The translations under genes were made by a program, and so were the position numbers. Shown here piece after piece: positions 7,434 to 14,333 of a stretch of 33,472 bases of DNA. The stretch spans positions 1 to 33,472 of IMG/VR virus record IMGVR_UViG_3300044625_001067; one strand, 5' to 3'. The notes under the pieces were generated by a model, which worked only from the letters and a program-made list of their open reading frames with translations, did not search any database and had not been told where the DNA came from. Origin of the DNA: a virus. How positions within the stretch are numbered: the first letter of the stretch is position 1; each line of letters opens with the position of its first letter.

Positions 7434-7441
7434 CGTATACT
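7398..7441 (+). promoter_or_regulatory. Promoter module P3
   Basis: GGGCGGTTTTCCACCC hairpin, -35 TTGTTT (7414-7419), 16-bp spacer with TTTCTGC-tcg-GCAGTAA, -10 TATACT (7436-7441). Embedded in the 3' end of the membrane-protein gene, whose stop TAA is within the spacer. Confidence 0.78.
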
Positions 7442-7466
7442 TAATTCAGTTGAGACACTCGAACCA

Positions 7467-7979
7467 ATGACCCTCGCCCTCGCCCAGCCCCAAACTCTCA
7501 GCACAAAGGAACTTGTAAAGGGCCTAGTCTTCCATAACTACGCAGAGCGCAAACCCGAAGAAGGGTTATGCATCTGGAGGATGGCACACAAGAGCGAAAA
7601 GTTTACAATAGTGTTCACAGCAGAGATGCGGATTCGAGGCGCCGGGTTCAAAAACGTGCTGTCGCCTGAGTTTGACTACTGGGATGGCTACAGAGTGATT
7701 CTTCCCAAGGGGCTGATTGAGTGGGCGGAAATCCCGGCTGGTATGCCCTTGCCCCGAGGACTTGGTAACCACGTGCTTGATATTCCCGGCGTAGAGCACG
7801 AGAATTGCCCCTTTTGCAGGAGCCAACCTAAATGGCGAAGTGGGGGCTTCGGTGGCTATACTCCACTAAACCACACAGACTTTCACCTTGTGTGCTGCAA
7901 GTGGTTCAACGGAGAGCGCAACCGTTCCCACGACCCCGTAGCGTTAGCCGCAGCCAGAAACGCAGCTATAATCGGATAA
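7467..7979 (+). CDS. Putative zinc-ribbon protein
   Basis: 170 aa, 26 bp after the P3 -10. A beta-rich N-terminal part (VFTAEMRIRGAGFKNVL) is followed by CPFCRSQPKW... and FHLVCCKWFNGE...DPVALAAARN. The paired CPxC/CC with a downstream helix resembles the Lar-type restriction-alleviation fold, though spacing is looser than usual. An anti-restriction or nucleic-acid-binding role is possible. Its stop overlaps the next start (TAATG). Confidence 0.5.
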   Translation: MTLALAQPQTLSTKELVKGLVFHNYAERKPEEGLCIWRMAHKSEKFTIVFTAEMRIRGAGFKNVLSPEFDYWDGYRVILPKGLIEWAEIPAGMPLPRGLGNHVLDIPGVEHENCPFCRSQPKWRSGGFGGYTPLNHTDFHLVCCKWFNGERNRSHDPVALAAARNAAIIG

Positions 7980-8323
7980 TGGGTCCGTACAACTTATTTC
8001 GGGCAGTTCAAGACCAGTTTCCCCTTCAAAGGGCACTTCGAAACTTTTTCGTCACCGGGTTCGCCTGGGGCCTTTTCTCTCGAAACTCTCACATTTCGCT
8101 CAAGAGTGGGAAGCCAAAAGTTGTATACAGCAGCAAAAGCTCAGCATTGAACGCAGCCGACTCGATGCAAAAGAGACTCGGTGGCACCTTCAGTGCGTAC
8201 AAATGTGCATTTTGCGACGGATACCACGTTGGCCGTAGTCGAACTCGACAAGAGGCGCGAGAGCGTTGCTCTCCCTTTCAGTTTACCATCCAAACTACAA
8301 ACAATGATCAACGTAATCCTTGA
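7979..8323 (+). CDS. Small Cys/His zinc-binding protein
   Basis: 114 aa. ATG 7979 shares one base with the previous stop (TAATG). The C-terminal block has YKCAFCDGYHVGRS, a CxxC...H pattern like the short zinc knuckles seen in phage and cyanobacterial proteins with CxxCxxYH(I/V)G; before it lies a basic helix (AADSMQKRLGG). N-terminal residues are hydrophobic/aromatic. Probably nucleic-acid binding; unproven. Confidence 0.55.
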   Translation: MGPYNLFRAVQDQFPLQRALRNFFVTGFAWGLFSRNSHISLKSGKPKVVYSSKSSALNAADSMQKRLGGTFSAYKCAFCDGYHVGRSRTRQEARERCSPFQFTIQTTNNDQRNP

Positions 8324-8972
8324 TAAAAAGCACTGGTTCATGTGCATGCTGGACACGAGAAAGCACATTGAGAGCTCGCTCGGGAAGCCAATGTCTCTTC
8401 CTCCTTCGATTCAAGAATGCGTGGAAGAAAGCGACTTTTCGGAGGACGCCTATGCGGACCTTGTTTCGGTTTTCAAGTTGATAAAAGGTTGCGAATACGA
8501 ACAAGTTGTACGAGAAAACACTTGCAACTTCGAAAACGACCTGTCTGATTTTTTCGTGTACACTGTATACGCGCCAGTTGGAAGTTCGGACTGGCTCTGG
8601 CAGCGCGATTGTTTCGTCACCGTGCAGATTGGTGATTCGGGTGATCCTCACTACGTTAGCTACGAGACCGCTCAAGTTTACGACATGTGCGACAACCAAC
8701 TCGCTGAGACGGGGTTCCTGAGTGACCGGTTAAGTTGGTACGCTCGCTACTTCCCGCACAGAGAATTTGAAGAAAACAGCGACGAAGCCAAGCTCCTTGA
8801 GAGAACCAACGAAGAACTCGATGCTACTTCTTCAGGCAACCCGACAAGTCGGCTCGGAGAGCTTTTCTACGCTGATCCGATATGGGTTGAAAAGTACCAA
8901 GGGTTCGTCGCAAGAGTAAAAGGGTCAAGGTTCCCAATGGTGTTTGTACCTACGGAGCCGTACTACGGCTAG
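8304..8972 (+). CDS. Hypothetical protein (222 aa)
   Basis: ATG 8304 overlaps the preceding gene by 20 bp. Acidic with alternating strands; includes DWLWQRDCFVTVQIGDSGDP and an acidic linker near residues 165-180 (EENSDEAKLLERTNEEL). No catalytic pattern recognised. Last plus-strand gene before the minus island; its TAG shares the palindrome CTAG with the stop of the opposing gene. Confidence 0.65.
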   Translation: MINVILDKKHWFMCMLDTRKHIESSLGKPMSLPPSIQECVEESDFSEDAYADLVSVFKLIKGCEYEQVVRENTCNFENDLSDFFVYTVYAPVGSSDWLWQRDCFVTVQIGDSGDPHYVSYETAQVYDMCDNQLAETGFLSDRLSWYARYFPHREFEENSDEAKLLERTNEELDATSSGNPTSRLGELFYADPIWVEKYQGFVARVKGSRFPMVFVPTEPYYG

Positions 8973-9175
8973 TCCCCCACGGGTCTCGGTTTCTTTCGCT
9001 TAGGCGGGTCAACGAGTCGAGGAATCGGCCCGTAATACTCTAATGGGCTGCCTTGTGTCGAGTGTCCGCAGCGGAATGTGCGATCGAGTAGAACACAGAT
9101 TTGCTTTCGTGTAAGAGTAACTCCGTTTTGGGTTACTGTCCAATTCTCATTGTTTTCTTCTCTCTTGGGTTCCAT
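8969..9175 (-). CDS. Hypothetical basic protein (68 aa)
   Basis: Minus strand, ATG at 9175, stop inside the shared CTAG at 8969-8972. Has GVTLTRKQICVLLDRTF, which could be a short DNA-binding helix, and a basic Pro-rich tail (PPKRKKPRPVGD). It lies 72 bp downstream of the larger minus gene and is probably cotranscribed with it. No family recognised. Confidence 0.45.
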   Translation of the reverse strand: MEPKREENNENWTVTQNGVTLTRKQICVLLDRTFRCGHSTQGSPLEYYGPIPRLVDPPKRKKPRPVGD

Positions 9176-9247
9176 AGTCGTCTCCGGAAAGTTTTGTAAC
9201 TTACTGAATAAAGTGTAGTGTGTTCAACAAGGTGGTAAATTTTAAGG

Positions 9248-10198
9248 CTAAGATAGATGGGGCCTCACGACTTCCTCGGGATACTTAGAAATCGCCTCCC
9301 TCGCAGCATCAACAAAGTCAGTGTCCCACTTTGCTTTACCCTCCATCTCCCCTACAGCTGCCATAGCTACAGCTACCCTCTCAAGCTCTAGGCCGTCTTT
9401 CCAGGTGTCTTCCCCAACAATGTAGCCTTCGTCTTTCAAAGCTTGAATCGCGTACTGACTCATTGGAAACCCCGCGTATCGAGACAATAGCTTTTTTACA
9501 ATCCTGTCATAGGAGCAGTCTTCCCAGAACGCTTCATACTCTTCCCTAGTCACAGAGAGACCCGTCTTTGCTGTCCAAGTTGCTAGTTCCCGACGAATAC
9601 TTTCGTTTGTGTAGCTACTTAAAGCGCAACTGTCAACTGCCAGGTCTTCGAGTCGAATCTTGTCGGACGGTAGTCTTTCTTTGACATTGAACATTCGTTC
9701 AACACACCAATTTTTCAAGTCTAAGAGACACTCGGACGTTTCTAGCTCCGCCCACTTATCCAGTAGTTTGTCGGGATCCGAATAAGCAGAGCCAAGATAT
9801 TCTTCAAAAGTCGGGTAGAGACTTTCAACTAAGAACTTGTCTATTCTTGCACCCTCTCTTAAATCACTGGTGACTCTCAGCTTTAAGGGTAAGCTTAGCA
9901 GCTCTGCTGGCAGGGTTTCTTCGTAATATTGCTTTGTTTTCCTCCTCCTTGATTCCGGGGTGGTCATTTTTAACCCCTTCTCCAGGTTACGTATGGAAGA
10001 GTATCCTAAGTCCTTGACAATTTGATCTTGGCGTCTTAATCTACGAAGCTCTGAGTTCACCTTTTGAACGAGTTGCTGAAGGTTCAACCCCTGAACATCT
10101 ACCCCACTTACGGCCAATGTATCCGTCAAAGACTGAATTTGATCCTCTATTTGTGATAGTGCCTTCGTTACAGAAGAGGTGAAGGATGAAGTTGCCAT
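9248..10198 (-). CDS. Hypothetical coiled-coil protein (316 aa)
   Basis: The largest minus-strand gene, starting ATG 10198 after a long structured leader. The first ~60 residues form a coiled coil (ALSQIEDQIQSLTDTL...LQQLVQKVNSELRRLRRQ). The rest is charged and helical, with TREEYEAFWEDCSYDRIVKKLLSRY and a C-terminal helix ending YPEEVVRPHLS. No nuclease, polymerase or HTH signature is clear. Opposite orientation and own control region suggest expression at a different time from the plus-strand units. Confidence 0.7.
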   Translation of the reverse strand: MATSSFTSSVTKALSQIEDQIQSLTDTLAVSGVDVQGLNLQQLVQKVNSELRRLRRQDQIVKDLGYSSIRNLEKGLKMTTPESRRRKTKQYYEETLPAELLSLPLKLRVTSDLREGARIDKFLVESLYPTFEEYLGSAYSDPDKLLDKWAELETSECLLDLKNWCVERMFNVKERLPSDKIRLEDLAVDSCALSSYTNESIRRELATWTAKTGLSVTREEYEAFWEDCSYDRIVKKLLSRYAGFPMSQYAIQALKDEGYIVGEDTWKDGLELERVAVAMAAVGEMEGKAKWDTDFVDAAREAISKYPEEVVRPHLS

Positions 10199-10223
10199 AT
10201 AGCGAAAGTAACAATTTGGAGGG

Positions 10224-10292
10224 GTGGAGGAAGTGCTGCCCCAGGGTTGTTACAGCCCTCAGCACTCCTCCACTATAATTTTACCCGGTAAA
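10224..10292. promoter_or_regulatory. Divergent control region with long hairpin and overlapping -10s
   Basis: GTGGAGGAAGTGCTG (10224-10238) pairs with CAGCACTCCTCCAC (10260-10273; one unpaired A). Plus-strand TATAAT follows at 10274-10279, with a TTACAG-like -35 at 10250-10255. On the minus strand the same bases read TATAGT (10277 to 10272), preceded by TTGACT at a short 14-bp spacing, and would transcribe the hairpin as the leader of the 10198 gene. The palindrome TTTACCCGGTAAA (10280-10292) sits where the plus transcript would start and is a good operator candidate. Confidence 0.55.
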
Positions 10293-10293
10293 G

Positions 10294-10343
10294 TCAATGT
10301 TAGGGGGGGTACCCCCCCACCCCCCCTCAACATTGAAAACTTT
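10294..10343 (+). terminator. Strong intrinsic terminator
   Basis: TCAATGTTAGGGGGGGT (10294-10310) pairs with ACCCCCCC-T-CAACATTGA (10319-10336), a 17-bp stem with one bulged C, followed by AAAAC and six T (10338-10343 region). The oriented T-run stops plus-strand transcription. Only about 55 bp separate it from the TATAAT at 10274, so a short RNA may be made and ended here. Confidence 0.75.
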
Positions 10344-10383
10344 TTTCGAAGAGTGCGAAGCATTATCTTCCCCCTCGCAAACG

Positions 10384-10427
10384 GACGGTTTCCACCCTTT
10401 GTTTCTGCGTCGCAGAAACGGTATAAT
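10384..10427 (+). promoter_or_regulatory. Promoter module P4
   Basis: GGACGGTTTCCACCC, -35 TTGTTT (10399-10404), 17-bp spacer, -10 TATAAT (10422-10427). Contains the perfect 19-bp palindrome GTTTCTGCGTCGCAGAAAC (10401-10419). Drives the gene at 10450. Confidence 0.88.
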
Positions 10428-10449
10428 AATAGTGTGTAAACGCTGACCC

Positions 10450-10689
10450 ATGGAGAACCCCCTCACTCAGTTTAAATATGCTTTTCAGTTTTGGGCTGCT
10501 GCTGTTTTTGGTGTGTATTCACAACACTTTTACGAGTGGGATGAGTGGTTGTTCCGCGATACAAGGTACACGCAAGAAAATCTTACGGGACGGTTCTGGC
10601 AAGAGATCAATGACGGCTGGGATTGGATGCAACCTTATATGATTGAGCACCTTGCGGAATTTAACTCGTGGGACGAACTCACCCCTTAG
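10450..10689 (+). CDS. Acidic, aromatic-rich small protein (79 aa)
   Basis: Single-gene unit of P4. Exceptionally rich in Trp, Phe, Tyr, Asp and Glu (HFYEWDEWLFRDTRY, GRFWQEINDGWDWMQPYMIEHLAEF) with few basic residues. A compact acidic helical protein of this type could mimic DNA or bind a host enzyme, as anti-restriction and anti-CRISPR proteins do, but that is only a compositional argument. Confidence 0.6.
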   Translation: MENPLTQFKYAFQFWAAAVFGVYSQHFYEWDEWLFRDTRYTQENLTGRFWQEINDGWDWMQPYMIEHLAEFNSWDELTP

Positions 10690-10709
10690 TCACCATCAAC
10701 CCCGAAAAC

Positions 10710-10755
10710 GGGCGGTTTCCACCCCCTAGTTTCTGCTTGGCAGAAACGGTATAAT
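10710..10755 (+). promoter_or_regulatory. Promoter module P5
   Basis: GGGCGGTTTCCACCCCC, -35 TAGTTT (10727-10732), 17-bp spacer, -10 TATAAT (10750-10755). Palindrome GTTTCTGC-ttg-GCAGAAAC. Leader begins AATAGCATACAAACGCCAGACCC, close to that of P4. Confidence 0.85.
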
Positions 10756-10779
10756 AATAGCATACAAACGCCAGACCCA

Positions 10780-11031
10780 ATGCCGAACTACAAAACCGTG
10801 GAAACCAGCCCCGAAGTCTGGGCGGTCATTCGTGCTCGCCACCCTGAGCTTGTGCCGTTCGGTACTGCATCATTTGAAGGCGACATGTTTACAAGTTATG
10901 GATTCCCTGGGTGTGACTTTCCGGTGATGGAAGCTCGAACCACTTGGGACATCAACCCCGAGGAGAGGTGGAAGCGCAACAACGAGCAGCATCGCTACTG
11001 GCTGTGCTTGCCCATTGAGAACCAAGATTGA
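10780..11031 (+). CDS. Hypothetical protein (83 aa)
   Basis: ATG 25 bp past the P5 -10, context CCAATG, no Shine-Dalgarno. Contains TSPEVWAVIRARHPELVPFG and a Trp/Pro/Arg-rich second half (TTWDINPEERWKRNNEQHRYWLCLP). No known motif; mixed sheet/helix. Followed after 40 bp by another small gene. Confidence 0.6.
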   Translation: MPNYKTVETSPEVWAVIRARHPELVPFGTASFEGDMFTSYGFPGCDFPVMEARTTWDINPEERWKRNNEQHRYWLCLPIENQD

Positions 11032-11071
11032 GAACCCATCCGCATGGAGGCTATACTGCAACTTGAGACCA

Positions 11072-11209
11072 ATGACTGAGGAACAATTCTACCTGCTGTG
11101 GGAGAAATTCGCCTATTCGACCCTGGTGGATTCCCTGCCCGACGATGTCCCACAAGAGTGCGAAAGACTCGGCATTTCCGTTGATTACTTCCTCTTCGAG
11201 TTTATCTAG
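11072..11209 (+). CDS. Hypothetical protein (45 aa)
   Basis: ATG 11072 (context CCAATGA) is preferred over a TTG at 11015 which overlaps the previous gene. Helical and acidic: MTEEQFYLLWEKFAYSTLVDSLPDDVPQECERL... A TATACT stretch about 20 bp upstream could be a minor extra promoter. Unknown role; second gene of the P5 unit. Confidence 0.5.
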   Translation: MTEEQFYLLWEKFAYSTLVDSLPDDVPQECERLGISVDYFLFEFI

Positions 11210-11234
11210 TAGAAACTTTGTCAAAAGGTTGGAT

Positions 11235-11300
11235 GGGCGGTTAACCGCTCGCTCTGGGGCGGTTTACCGGCTTGTTTCTGCAGGGCAGAAACGGTATAGT
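11235..11300 (+). promoter_or_regulatory. Promoter module P6 with upstream palindrome
   Basis: Upstream box GCGGTTAACCGC (perfect palindrome), then GGGCGGTTTACCGGC, -35 TTGTTT (11272-11277), 17-bp spacer, -10 TATAGT (11295-11300). Palindrome GTTTCTGC-agg-GCAGAAAC. Post -10 sequence AGTTACAGCGAA is shared with P7, P8 and P21. Confidence 0.88.
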
Positions 11301-11323
11301 AGTTACAGCGAACTTCACCAGCC

Positions 11324-11560
11324 ATGGCCGTCACCCCTTACGCCCTGCTTCCCACCTTTGAGCGGGACTACATTATGACTGAGATTCTTCGCTACAACGA
11401 CGGCAAGGAGGTCGTCAGCAAAACCGCTGTGTGCCGCCTGACTGTAAACCGCGCCGCAAGCGTTACCCACCTCCCCGGCCACAAGCACGGCAGGGTTAGC
11501 TTCTGGCTCGATCACGACCCACGCATTGTTGCCGTCTCTTACACCTACGCGCTGGCCTGA
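11324..11560 (+). CDS. Hypothetical protein (78 aa)
   Basis: ATG 24 bp past the P6 -10, context GCCATGG. Beta-rich with evenly spaced Val/Thr (KTAVCRLTVNRAASVTHLPGHKHGRVSFWLDHDPRIVAVSYTYALA). No family recognised. Ends before a G/C hairpin, so it may form a single-gene unit. Confidence 0.6.
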   Translation: MAVTPYALLPTFERDYIMTEILRYNDGKEVVSKTAVCRLTVNRAASVTHLPGHKHGRVSFWLDHDPRIVAVSYTYALA

Positions 11561-11570
11561 CCCACGGCTC

Positions 11571-11586
11571 GCCGGGGCTCCCCGGC
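11571..11586 (+). other. G/C hairpin between units
   Basis: GCCGGGG-ct-CCCCGGC, with a few more pairable flanking bases. Lies 11 bp past the stop of 11324-11560 and 15 bp before the next start. Could attenuate or protect mRNA; no T-run, so not a standard intrinsic terminator. Confidence 0.4.
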
Positions 11587-11601
11587 AGCAATCCACCACC
11601 A

Positions 11602-12135
11602 ATGACACCCTCAGATTTAATCGCCATGCCTGCCACTATTCCCGCCATCACTGGCCAGCCGACCCATGAGTTTAACTTTGATCACTGCGTCTACCGGGAG
11701 TTCTGGGCTGGAGAGTACCCTTACTCTAGTCATTGCCGCGCTCAGTTATTGGGACTAGACGGAACAGTTGTAAGAGAGTTTCATTTCTCAACGACCTTCA
11801 ATCGGCTCCCGACCGATGCCGATTGGTGCAAATGGTGGGCTAGGGATTACATACCAGCCGATGCCACCATTGATACTGTCGTGGACATGTGGACGCGCCG
11901 AGGAAAGACCGCTGAAGAACTGATGGCGACCTTAGGTAAAGCCGTAGAAGCAAAAAGAGCAGCAATATCCAGAGACAAAAGACCGCTGTTTTCGTACAAA
12001 GGCAATGCTTTACGCAATGAATGGCGTAAGATTTACGAAGAAAAGAAAGAGTGCAGAAGGTTTTTGGCACATCAGGGCCATTTGCTACAGCAGTTTTTGA
12101 CAGGTGGCAAGAATTATTTGCCTGGGAGCTTTTGA
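11602..12135 (+). CDS. Hypothetical protein with basic C-terminal helix (177 aa)
   Basis: ATG context CCAATGA. The first half has aromatic strands (FDHCVYREFWAGEYPYSSHCRAQLLG); the second is a long basic helical region (KAVEAKRAAISRDKRPLF...EWRKIYEEKKECRRFL) that could bind nucleic acid or form a coiled coil. No conserved catalytic motif seen. Base composition from here to about 12940 looks richer in C and G than the surrounding genes. Confidence 0.6.
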   Translation: MTPSDLIAMPATIPAITGQPTHEFNFDHCVYREFWAGEYPYSSHCRAQLLGLDGTVVREFHFSTTFNRLPTDADWCKWWARDYIPADATIDTVVDMWTRRGKTAEELMATLGKAVEAKRAAISRDKRPLFSYKGNALRNEWRKIYEEKKECRRFLAHQGHLLQQFLTGGKNYLPGSF

Positions 12136-12206
12136 CCCCAACCCCCGGCTAACCCCAACCCGCCAGACGCCGTGAGCTTGGCATCCCATCCCATTGCATC
12201 TCAACC

Positions 12207-12395
12207 ATGGCCCAGCCCATCCCCACCGTTGCCGACATCCTGGCCAGCACGTGGCTTGGCGGCGATCTCCATGAATGGAACACCGACGCTGCCGTGATCC
12301 GCATCACCCGATCCGAACTCCGCTCGGCCCTTGAGAATGCCTACGACTCACTGATGCCCAACTGGCCCGCCATGGTGGAGATTGACGATGCCTGA
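12207..12395 (+). CDS. Small protein, LRxALxNAYD family (62 aa)
   Basis: ATG context ACCATGG. The second half, ITRSELRSALENAYDSLMPNWPAMVEIDDA, matches the end of the 14334 protein (VTREELRRAFDNAYD...PDWAMRVKIDDS), and more distantly 17045-17311, so these are paralogs. The repeated unit is a short strand, an Arg/Ala helix and an acidic end. Overlaps the next gene by eight bases. Function unknown. Confidence 0.65.
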   Translation: MAQPIPTVADILASTWLGGDLHEWNTDAAVIRITRSELRSALENAYDSLMPNWPAMVEIDDA

Positions 12396-12732
12396 CCCCA
12401 CCATGACCACACCATCCGAACTGTTTACGCACCCACGCCCGCGCTGTGTCGTCACAACTGTCTACAGCGATCCCGCTGTCAGCTTGACCGTTCAGGCATG
12501 GCGCCGCGAGCTATGCTCTTACTACCTGCTATTTCGGATAGCAAATCAGTATTCATTGACCCTTAACGAAACTGCGGTTTTTTATTTTTTCCGCAGATTT
12601 CCAGACTGGTATATTCAGCCTCCAGGAGGCTGGGCCAAGCACACTTGGAACCCCGCCACCGATAAGCGGGTGTCGGCACAAGCGCTCGCCGTCGTAGAGG
12701 CTTGGCTGGCCGAGCAAGAGGCCAATGCCTGA
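12388..12732 (+). CDS. Hypothetical protein (114 aa)
   Basis: ATG 12388 overlaps the upstream stop. Helical with aromatic residues (AWRRELCSYYLLFRIANQYSLTLNETAVFYFFRRFPDWYIQPPGGW). Its start region (ATGCCTGACCCCACC) is repeated at the start of the next gene, evidence of local duplication. No motif recognised. Confidence 0.6.
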   Translation: MPDPTMTTPSELFTHPRPRCVVTTVYSDPAVSLTVQAWRRELCSYYLLFRIANQYSLTLNETAVFYFFRRFPDWYIQPPGGWAKHTWNPATDKRVSAQALAVVEAWLAEQEANA

Positions 12733-12943
12733 CCCCACCTGGCGCGACCACTGCCGCCCAATCATTACCGCCGTGATCCAGCGGGTCGGCACCGAGGACC
12801 GCAAAACACTGCAGCTGGCTCTGGACGCTGCCTACCCCCGCGACCGTGGCCGCGTTTGCTGCTTGACAGGCAGGGACGACGCCTACGATGTCTGGTGCGA
12901 TGAGGTCAGGCGCCAGCAGCTCTCGCTTCTGGGTGCCGAATGA
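12725..12943 (+). CDS. Hypothetical protein (72 aa)
   Basis: Starts within the end of the previous gene, using the same MPDPT N-terminus as 12388-12732. Helical, with a Cys pair (GRVCCLTGRDDAY). Third gene of an overlapping trio that is probably translated as a coupled unit. No function evident. Confidence 0.6.
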   Translation: MPDPTWRDHCRPIITAVIQRVGTEDRKTLQLALDAAYPRDRGRVCCLTGRDDAYDVWCDEVRRQQLSLLGAE

Positions 12944-13011
12944 CACCTGGTCCTACCGGTGCCGATCTCCAGCGTCGGTGCCACGCCAGGGATTAGTGGG
13001 TCGTGGTCCAA

Positions 13012-13076
13012 GGGCGGTTTCCCGTTTGCCCTGGGGCGGTTTACCCCTTGTTTCTGCCCCGCAGAAACGGTATAGT
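13012..13076 (+). promoter_or_regulatory. Promoter module P7
   Basis: Upstream copy GGGCGGTTTCCCGTTTGCCC, then GGGGCGGTTTACCCC, -35 TTGTTT (13048-13053), 17-bp spacer, -10 TATAGT (13071-13076). Palindrome GTTTCTGC-ccc-GCAGAAAC. The rest of 12944-13141 contains no supported gene. Confidence 0.88.
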
Positions 13077-13141
13077 AGTTACAGCGAGTCAGTTCAGCAC
13101 TGGCTCAATCGCGATTTCTAACCCGACCCTTTACTCTGAAA

Positions 13142-13360
13142 ATGGCAACCACCTACATCAACAAAGCTCAACGCCAGACCTTGATTGATCAGTTCATGGA
13201 GTGTTGGTTTGACACTGAGAGTTATTCCACCGAAGACGCCGCAGAGGAAGAGGGTCGAGAAATGCGTGCTGAACTAGAATCCCTGAACAACAGCCAACTT
13301 ATGGCTGAAATTAAGAAAAGTGAATGGTCGATCTTCACGTTAAACGGTTGTTCCATCTAA
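13142..13360 (+). CDS. Hypothetical acidic protein (72 aa)
   Basis: First gene of the P7 unit; 65-bp leader, longer than usual. Helical and acidic (IDQFMECWFDTESYSTEDAAEEEGREMRAELESLNNSQLMAEIKKSEW). Looks like a small helical bundle; no family call. Confidence 0.6.
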   Translation: MATTYINKAQRQTLIDQFMECWFDTESYSTEDAAEEEGREMRAELESLNNSQLMAEIKKSEWSIFTLNGCSI

Positions 13361-13455
13361 GGCGGATCCCCCGTCTCACCTTTCCCCGTGAAACACCCTA
13401 AAGTAAGTAATGTGAACTTGACCATCCACCCCTCCACCCATACCTATTAAACACC

Positions 13456-13896
13456 ATGCCAGCCAACGACACTCAGGTAACACCAGTTCCTCACCTATGG
13501 GAAGTCAGTCACCCTTACTACTGTAACTTAGGAAACTACTACGCCCCTGGTGGCGCTAAAGGTTACCGAGAGTACAAGTCTATAGCCGACTTCCTGGTTG
13601 AAGAAGGCGATAGCGACATGGACTACAATCTTGTATTTCGATGGGACTGGGTGGAGGATCACGAGGAGGACTCCGAAGGGGCGCCATTTCCGCACGTGGG
13701 CGACGACAACTACCGCAACGGTAAGCTGTTCCTCTTCATTATGCAGCAACGCAGAGGCTTATACGAGTGGATTGAGATTGAAGTTTGTAGGGCTGACGAG
13801 CCCGCTGTTATCGCCTACCTGACTCCCAGGTGGGAACACATGAAAGCACTGTGGGAGCCACTTGGCGGAGCCTGCTCGAACGCACCCCTAAATTGA
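13456..13896 (+). CDS. Hypothetical acidic protein (146 aa)
   Basis: ATG context ACCATGC. Rich in Trp, Tyr, Asp and Glu; includes FRWDWVEDHEEDSEGAPFPHVGDDN and a strand-rich KLFLFIMQQRRGLYEWIEIEV. The arrangement suggests a mixed alpha/beta domain seen in other phage hypothetical proteins, but no catalytic residues stand out. The 95-bp gap before it contains only a possible 20-codon ORF (13388-13450), which I do not support. Confidence 0.6.
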   Translation: MPANDTQVTPVPHLWEVSHPYYCNLGNYYAPGGAKGYREYKSIADFLVEEGDSDMDYNLVFRWDWVEDHEEDSEGAPFPHVGDDNYRNGKLFLFIMQQRRGLYEWIEIEVCRADEPAVIAYLTPRWEHMKALWEPLGGACSNAPLN

Positions 13897-13905
13897 GTCT
13901 TGTGT

Positions 13906-13972
13906 GGGGCGGTTTCCCGTTTGCCCTAGGACGGTTTACCTCCCTGTTTCTGCAGGGCAGAAACGGTATAAT
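13906..13972 (+). promoter_or_regulatory. Promoter module P8
   Basis: Upstream copy GGGCGGTTTCCCGTTTGCCC, then GGACGGTTTACC, -35 CTGTTT (13944-13949), 17-bp spacer, -10 TATAAT (13967-13972). Palindrome GTTTCTGC-agg-GCAGAAAC; AAATACAGCGAA follows the -10. Confidence 0.87.
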
Positions 13973-13996
13973 AAATACAGCGAAACGACCCCGGCA

Positions 13997-14293
13997 GTGA
14001 CCACCCTCCAAAATCTGAGCCACGACGACACTCACAACCGTCCGACCCAGTACGAAATCGTGGTGGTTATCGACGGTGAACGGATTCTCGCTGGCTACTC
14101 GGCAAAGAAAACAAAGAAGGCTCTGCTCACCGTCGCACTCGACAACGATGATGTCCGCCTCCAAATGCTCGCAGCTCTTCCCGCCGACGACGCCTCAACC
14201 CCAACCTACACCGCTCGCAACGGGTGGGTTCTGGGCAACTCCGTCATTCGTTGGTCCGGTGGAACACTCCGTCACCCTGCCCTTAGTTCTTGA
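13997..14293 (+). CDS. Hypothetical protein (98 aa)
   Basis: The GTG at 13997 lies 25 bp after the P8 -10, the usual distance; the frame is open further 5', but that extension runs back through the promoter. A strand-helix N-terminal half (QYEIVVVIDGERILAGYSAKKTKKALLTVALDNDDVRLQML) is followed by a Thr/Gly/Trp strand-rich end. Possibly a small alpha/beta fold. Role unknown. Confidence 0.6.
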   Translation: MTTLQNLSHDDTHNRPTQYEIVVVIDGERILAGYSAKKTKKALLTVALDNDDVRLQMLAALPADDASTPTYTARNGWVLGNSVIRWSGGTLRHPALSS

Positions 14294-14333
14294 CACAACC
14301 GCTTTAACTCGTTAGAACCCATTTCCAACTACC

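Noticed and set aside
13388-13450. 20-codon GTG ORF before 13456
   Set aside because: No overlap, promoter or composition signal supports translation.
13904-14000. N-terminal extension of the 13997 gene through P8
   Set aside because: The extension is translated promoter sequence (GRFPVCP...), and GTG 13997 lies at the usual distance after the -10.
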